From positions 1-17,411 of the forward strand of contig JAZDPK010000011.1 in NCBI GenBank assembly GCA_043797615.1: a stretch of 17,411 nt of DNA, in the 5' to 3' direction. Below are positions 13,575 to 17,411 of this stretch, piece after piece. The notes under the pieces were generated by a model. It did not search any database. It was not told the DNA's origin and saw only the letters and a list, made by a program, of their open reading frames with translations. Within the stretch, counting starts at the first letter, position 1. The number at the start of each line of letters is the position of its first letter. The stretch comes from JAZDPK01 sp043797615. GTDB lineage: Bacteria; Patescibacteriota; Patescibacteriia; UBA11705; JABHMO01. The position numbers were made by a program, and so were the translations under genes.

Positions 13575-13614
13575 CAATAAAACAATAAAACAATAAAACA
13601 ATAAATCAATAAAC
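13575..13614 (+). repeat. 8-nt tandem repeat (CAATAAAN) before thrS
   Basis: Five tandem octamers, CAATAAAA three times, then CAATAAAT and CAATAAAC, fill most of the 53-nt gap and end 4 nt before the thrS ATG, where a ribosome-binding site would be expected. A related 8-nt array precedes the glycosyltransferase at 1562. Confidence 0.8.
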
Positions 13615-13618
13615 TATT

Positions 13619-15418
13619 ATGGATTCGAATAACATGGACAAAATGCGGCATTCCTTAAGCCACATCCTGGCGCAAGCGGTTTTGAAATTTTTTCCGAAAG
13701 CGAAATTGACCATCGGTCCGGCGATCGAGAACGGGTTTTATTACGACTTTGATCTGGGCGGCGAGGCGTTTAAACCGGAAGATTTGGAAAAAATCGAAAA
13801 AGAAATGCGCGGAATCGTTAATCAAGACCAGAGATTCGAACAATTCGATTTGCCGGTCAAAGAAGCGGAGAAAAGATTGAAAGGCAACGGATATAAACTG
13901 GAAATGATCAGGGAATTGGCGAAAAACGGTGAAACAAAAATCAGTTTTTACAAAAATATCGATCGCGAAGGGGAAGTCGCATTCGAAGACATGTGCATCG
14001 GCCCGCATTTGTTGTCGACAAAGAAAGTCGGGGCCTTCAAATTGCAAAAAATCGCCGGCGCGTACTGGCGCGGGGACGAAAAGAACAAGATGCTGCAGCG
14101 GATTTACGGTTTGGCGTTTGAAACGGAAAAAGAGCTGGACGAATATCTGAAAATGCTGGAAGAAGCGGAGAAGCGAGACCACCGGGTCATTGGCAAAGAT
14201 TTGTTCATACTTGACCAGTCCGTCGGTCTTGGTTTGCCCATGTGGAAACCAAAAGGCGCGCTGCTTTGGCGCGTTATTGAAGATTTTTGGTATTCGGAGC
14301 ATTTGAAAAACGGCTACGAACTGGTGCGTTCGCCGCACATCGGCAGCCGGACGCTGTGGGAAATTTCAGGCCACTGGAATTTTTACAACGAGAGCATGTT
14401 TCCGGTTTTGGAGGTGAGTAAATCGTTGAAAGATTGCCAGAGAAAAACCAAGGTCAAAACGCCGAAGGAAGAATATTTATTAAAACCAATGAACTGTCCG
14501 TTTCATGTGCGCATTTATAAATCAGCGCCGCGGTCGTATAAGGATTTGCCGCTGCGCTGGGCCGAATGCGGCACGGTATATCGTTATGAGAAGTCAGGCG
14601 AACTGTCCGGCTTGACGCGCGTGCGCGGTTTCACGCAGGACGACGCCCATATCATTTGTTCCCTGGAGCAAGTGGAAGAAGAGTTGATGCGGGTGGGCCA
14701 TTTTATCAAATTTATTTTCAGCTCGTTCGGGTTTAAGGATTATAAAATTTATTTGTCTTTGCGCGATCCTTCAAACAAGGATAAATACGCGGGCGACGAC
14801 CAGGGGTGGAATTTTGCCGAAGCGCTTTTGGAAAAAACCGCGAAACAGATGGGCATTGAATATGAAAAAATGACCGGCGAGGCCGCATTTTACGGTCCCA
14901 AGCTCGATTACAAAGTGAAAGACGCGCTTGGCCGCGAGTGGCAGTGCTCGACTTTGCAATTTGATTTCAATCTGCCGTCTCGCTTTGACATGACTTTCAT
15001 CAATTCCAAAGGCAAGGAAGAGCGGCCGATCATGCTGCACCGCGCGCTCCTGGGGTCGTTCGAGCGCTTCATCGGCTTGCTGATCGAGCATTACGCCGGC
15101 GCGTTTCCGCTCTGGCTGTCGCCGGTGCAGGCGAAGGTGCTGCCGATTTCGGAAAAGTTCGATGCCTACGGAAAAACCGTTTTTGCAGAATTGAAAAAGA
15201 GCGGCATCCGCGTTGAACTCGACAACAGCAACGAGTCGCTCGGGAAAAAAATCCGCAACGGCGAAAAAGAAAAAATCCCGTATCTTTTGGTGGTCGGCGA
15301 AAAAGAAGAAACAGACAAGACCGTGGCCGTGCGCAAGCGGGCGGAAGGGGATTTGGGCGCGATTAGTCTGAAAGAATTTATCGCCAGGGCGGAGAAGGAA
15401 ATTATCGAGAAAAAATAA
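13619..15418 (+). CDS. thrS: Threonyl-tRNA synthetase, TGS-less
   Basis: This enzyme charges tRNA-Thr with threonine in the cytoplasm. At 599 residues it lacks the roughly 60-residue N-terminal TGS domain and begins in the N2 editing domain: HSLSH (His11, His15), with the second editing pair in CIGPH (Cys126, His130). The usual Arg of CRGPH is Ile here. The class II core is complete: zinc/threonine ligands Cys293 (MNCPFH), His344 (FTQDDAHI) and His474 (MLHRALLG); motif 2 around RWAECGTVYRYEKSGEL; motif 3 LHRALLGSFERF (473-484). A C-terminal anticodon-binding domain follows (PVQAKVLPISEKF to the end). The start at 13619 has alternatives at Met6 and Met9. An octamer array, not a Shine-Dalgarno, precedes it. 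The next gene follows by 7 nt, so the two are probably co-transcribed. Confidence 0.96.
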   Translation: MDSNNMDKMRHSLSHILAQAVLKFFPKAKLTIGPAIENGFYYDFDLGGEAFKPEDLEKIEKEMRGIVNQDQRFEQFDLPVKEAEKRLKGNGYKLEMIRELAKNGETKISFYKNIDREGEVAFEDMCIGPHLLSTKKVGAFKLQKIAGAYWRGDEKNKMLQRIYGLAFETEKELDEYLKMLEEAEKRDHRVIGKDLFILDQSVGLGLPMWKPKGALLWRVIEDFWYSEHLKNGYELVRSPHIGSRTLWEISGHWNFYNESMFPVLEVSKSLKDCQRKTKVKTPKEEYLLKPMNCPFHVRIYKSAPRSYKDLPLRWAECGTVYRYEKSGELSGLTRVRGFTQDDAHIICSLEQVEEELMRVGHFIKFIFSSFGFKDYKIYLSLRDPSNKDKYAGDDQGWNFAEALLEKTAKQMGIEYEKMTGEAAFYGPKLDYKVKDALGREWQCSTLQFDFNLPSRFDMTFINSKGKEERPIMLHRALLGSFERFIGLLIEHYAGAFPLWLSPVQAKVLPISEKFDAYGKTVFAELKKSGIRVELDNSNESLGKKIRNGEKEKIPYLLVVGEKEETDKTVAVRKRAEGDLGAISLKEFIARAEKEIIEKK

Positions 15419-15425
15419 TTCACAT

Positions 15426-17348
15426 ATGCCAAAATTCGAACACTCCGATTTTCTGAAGAAGAAATACGATCTGCACAACGCGCCGGAAACGCGGCGGGCG
15501 GTCAAGGCTGCGCAAAATCTTTCCGGCGAAAGAATTCCGCAAAGCCCGGACGCGCAAATCGAAGCCTATCTTGGCCGTCTGGAAAAACTCGTTCTTGATC
15601 CGGAGAAAAAGCAATCGAGAAAAATGATGTTCGGCAAGGAAACCCGTCCTCGGGCATTGTCGTTGCTTCGAGAAAAACTTTTAAATGCGTACGTCCGTCC
15701 GAACAAGGAAAAGATGGCCGAGAGCGCGGCGCGCGTGGAAGAGCGGGCGGCGCGGGAACTCGGCATTGACGCGCGCTACGGCGAACAAGAACTCGAGCAA
15801 AGAGGCGAAATCGCAGTCATCGACATTGAAAATTCATTGGATAATTGGCTCTCGTACCTGACCGACGCCAACGAAAAGTATCCGGTCTGGTTCAGATATT
15901 ACGCTTTCCGCAATATTCTCGATCTTGGCGATTTCGATAAGGACAAAAAGGAATTTTCCAAAAGATCAAAAGGCAGTTTTAAGCTTTTCCCGGACATTGA
16001 CCGGGGAGCATTGGCATACGTCGAACAAATGATCGAAGCGTCGCAAGACGATGAAATGCTTGAGACGCTGATTCAAGCGCAAAAATCGGCGGCGTTGGAC
16101 AATATTCCGAAGGAGCAATTGATTACCAAAGAAAAAGTGGAGAATTTCGCCAAAATGTCCTTTGCCAAGCAATATGCAGAGGCGATACTGCAAGCCGGCG
16201 AGATTACCGACGAGATGAGAAAAGAAACAAAAGGCAAATGGATGAAATATCAAAAAGGCACGGACGCGACGGCTTTGTGGGCTTCATTGCAAAACAAAGG
16301 CACGGCCTGGTGCACGAAAGGGCTGGGCACGGCGCAAACGCAATTGAAAGGCGGCGATTTCTACGTGTACTATACTCTGAACAAGCAAGGCGTGGCGAAT
16401 ATCCCGCGCATCGCCATCAGAATGCAAGAAGACGTTATCGGCGAAGCGCGCGGCGTGGCGGATAACGCGCAAAATCTTGAAGGCAACATGGCGGAAATCG
16501 CGGAAAAGAAAATGAACGAATTGCCGGGCGCGGAAAAATACCGCAAAGCGTCCAAAGACATGAAGAAGCTGACGGAAATCGACAAAAAAACGCGGAAGAA
16601 TGAGACGTTGACACAAGAAGAACTGATATTTTTGTATGAGATGAACGGGCCGATCGAAGGATTCGGCTATCAGCGCGATCCGCGGATCAAGGAGATAATC
16701 GCAAAAAGAAATCCGAAAGAAGACGCGCCGGTCGTTTTTAACTGCGCGGCCGATGAAATCGCCTGGAAAAAAGAAGATGTCGATGAAAACACCAAGGCCT
16801 ATGTGGGCGAATTGTTTCCCGGCGTATTCGGCTTGAACATCGAGCATGTTTACACTTCGTTTCCGGAAGGAAAAATTCAGAAATACGACATAATTGTCGG
16901 CGGAAAAGACAAAAAACAGCTTGTCAAAGAATTAAAAGAGAAAAACGTTGAAATATATGATTCGGCAAAGCAGATGATCGACAGCGGCGATTTCAAAACA
17001 TTGAAAAAAGAGGAAAAAGACGAACTGGTCAGGCTGACTGTCGGCGCACTCGGCTTAAAAGACGGCGCGACAACGCAAGAAATATATGACAAGGCGGAAG
17101 AACTGGGTTTGGAATTGTGCCCGCCTGAAGCCGGACCGCAACTTCGATTGCATTATTCCGGCAACGATTGGATGTTAATCGCCATGAAACAAATTTCCGG
17201 CTTTTCCGGCGATCCAAGCGTCTTCAGTCTGAATCCCTTCGGCGATCGTCCCGTACTGGACGGCATCAACGCCAATCCTTCTGAGTACTGGAATTCGAGC
17301 TACGAGTTCGTGTTCCGTTCGCGCAAGTTTAAAAACTTAAAAACTTGA
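15426..17348 (+). CDS. Conserved CPR protein of unknown function (WCT motif)
   Basis: A 640-residue cytoplasmic-looking protein with no signal peptide or membrane span. I associate its layout with a large family in CPR genomes but know no function. An N-terminal charged helical region (1-130) leads to an aromatic segment WLSYLTDANEKYPVWFRYYA (141-160) and a basic stretch with FPDIDRGALAYV (188-199). The central core has NKGTAWCTKGLGTAQTQLKG (290-309) and DFYVYYTLNKQGVANIPRIA (311-330). A second part has FGYQRDPRIKEI, then EELGLELCPPEAGPQLRL, and it ends in an aromatic segment SEYWNSSYEFVFRSRK. The central W-C-T followed by a 'FYVYY...PRIAIRM' strand loosely recalls PcfJ-like proteins, but the link is unproven. 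It starts 7 nt after thrS, with no Shine-Dalgarno. Confidence 0.8.
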   Translation: MPKFEHSDFLKKKYDLHNAPETRRAVKAAQNLSGERIPQSPDAQIEAYLGRLEKLVLDPEKKQSRKMMFGKETRPRALSLLREKLLNAYVRPNKEKMAESAARVEERAARELGIDARYGEQELEQRGEIAVIDIENSLDNWLSYLTDANEKYPVWFRYYAFRNILDLGDFDKDKKEFSKRSKGSFKLFPDIDRGALAYVEQMIEASQDDEMLETLIQAQKSAALDNIPKEQLITKEKVENFAKMSFAKQYAEAILQAGEITDEMRKETKGKWMKYQKGTDATALWASLQNKGTAWCTKGLGTAQTQLKGGDFYVYYTLNKQGVANIPRIAIRMQEDVIGEARGVADNAQNLEGNMAEIAEKKMNELPGAEKYRKASKDMKKLTEIDKKTRKNETLTQEELIFLYEMNGPIEGFGYQRDPRIKEIIAKRNPKEDAPVVFNCAADEIAWKKEDVDENTKAYVGELFPGVFGLNIEHVYTSFPEGKIQKYDIIVGGKDKKQLVKELKEKNVEIYDSAKQMIDSGDFKTLKKEEKDELVRLTVGALGLKDGATTQEIYDKAEELGLELCPPEAGPQLRLHYSGNDWMLIAMKQISGFSGDPSVFSLNPFGDRPVLDGINANPSEYWNSSYEFVFRSRKFKNLKT

Positions 17349-17411
17349 TTCTTTGTCTTGGATTGTTTTCCCTTTTACTCTTGTATTCTTTAACGCTTTC
17401 TGAGAAAACGC

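Noticed and set aside
15426..17348. Naming the last gene PcfJ
   Set aside because: Only the Trp-Cys-Thr and following strand loosely resemble PcfJ. The rest of the protein and its context do not, so a family name would be unsupported.

Overview
The window looks like a chromosomal segment of a Candidate Phyla Radiation (Patescibacteria/Parcubacteria-type) bacterium. Support for this: a threonyl-tRNA synthetase that starts directly at its editing domain with no TGS domain; a DUF4012 membrane protein; a membrane-anchored 'baseplate-J-like' protein; a GxxExxY nuclease-fold protein; a large 'WCT' protein of a kind I associate with CPR genomes; and most genes lacking a Shine-Dalgarno sequence. UGA is used as a stop (DUF4012, dnaE and the last gene), so the standard bacterial code applies, not the UGA=Gly code of Gracilibacteria/SR1. 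The lineage is inference; no rRNA is present.

Layout, all genes on the + strand. (1) 2-3916: surface-glycan block with a membrane-bound processive GT2 (cut by the left edge) and two soluble GT2 enzymes. Between the two soluble enzymes lies a 550-bp cassette with terminal inverted repeats carrying a GxxExxY gene. (2) 4088-5740: a self-contained unit with a near-perfect sigma-70 promoter, a ~250-nt leader with stacked hairpins and a possible 8-codon ORF, two unrecognised genes with strong Shine-Dalgarno sequences, and an intrinsic terminator. (3) 5763-8605: DUF4012 protein, possibly read from a leaderless mRNA, followed after 1 nt by a REP-associated tyrosine transposase (RAYT) with REP-like GTAG-hairpin sequences inside its own reading frame. 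(4) 8604-12358: dnaE (replicative polymerase) with its own promoter and another copy of the GTAG hairpin in its 5' leader. (5) 12362-17348: membrane-anchored baseplate-J-like protein, thrS and a CPR 'WCT' protein, closely spaced and probably co-transcribed.

Several repeat families link these regions. Long imperfect stem-loops with related purine-rich arms, each ending in seven T, close three transcription units (3949-4035, 5763-5852, 12251-12358), and a lone half-copy sits at 1449-1474. A-rich 8-nt tandem repeats replace a ribosome-binding site upstream of two genes. The most interesting signals are the RAYT with its candidate REP family, the inverted-repeat GxxExxY cassette, and the isolated two-gene unit with the structured leader.
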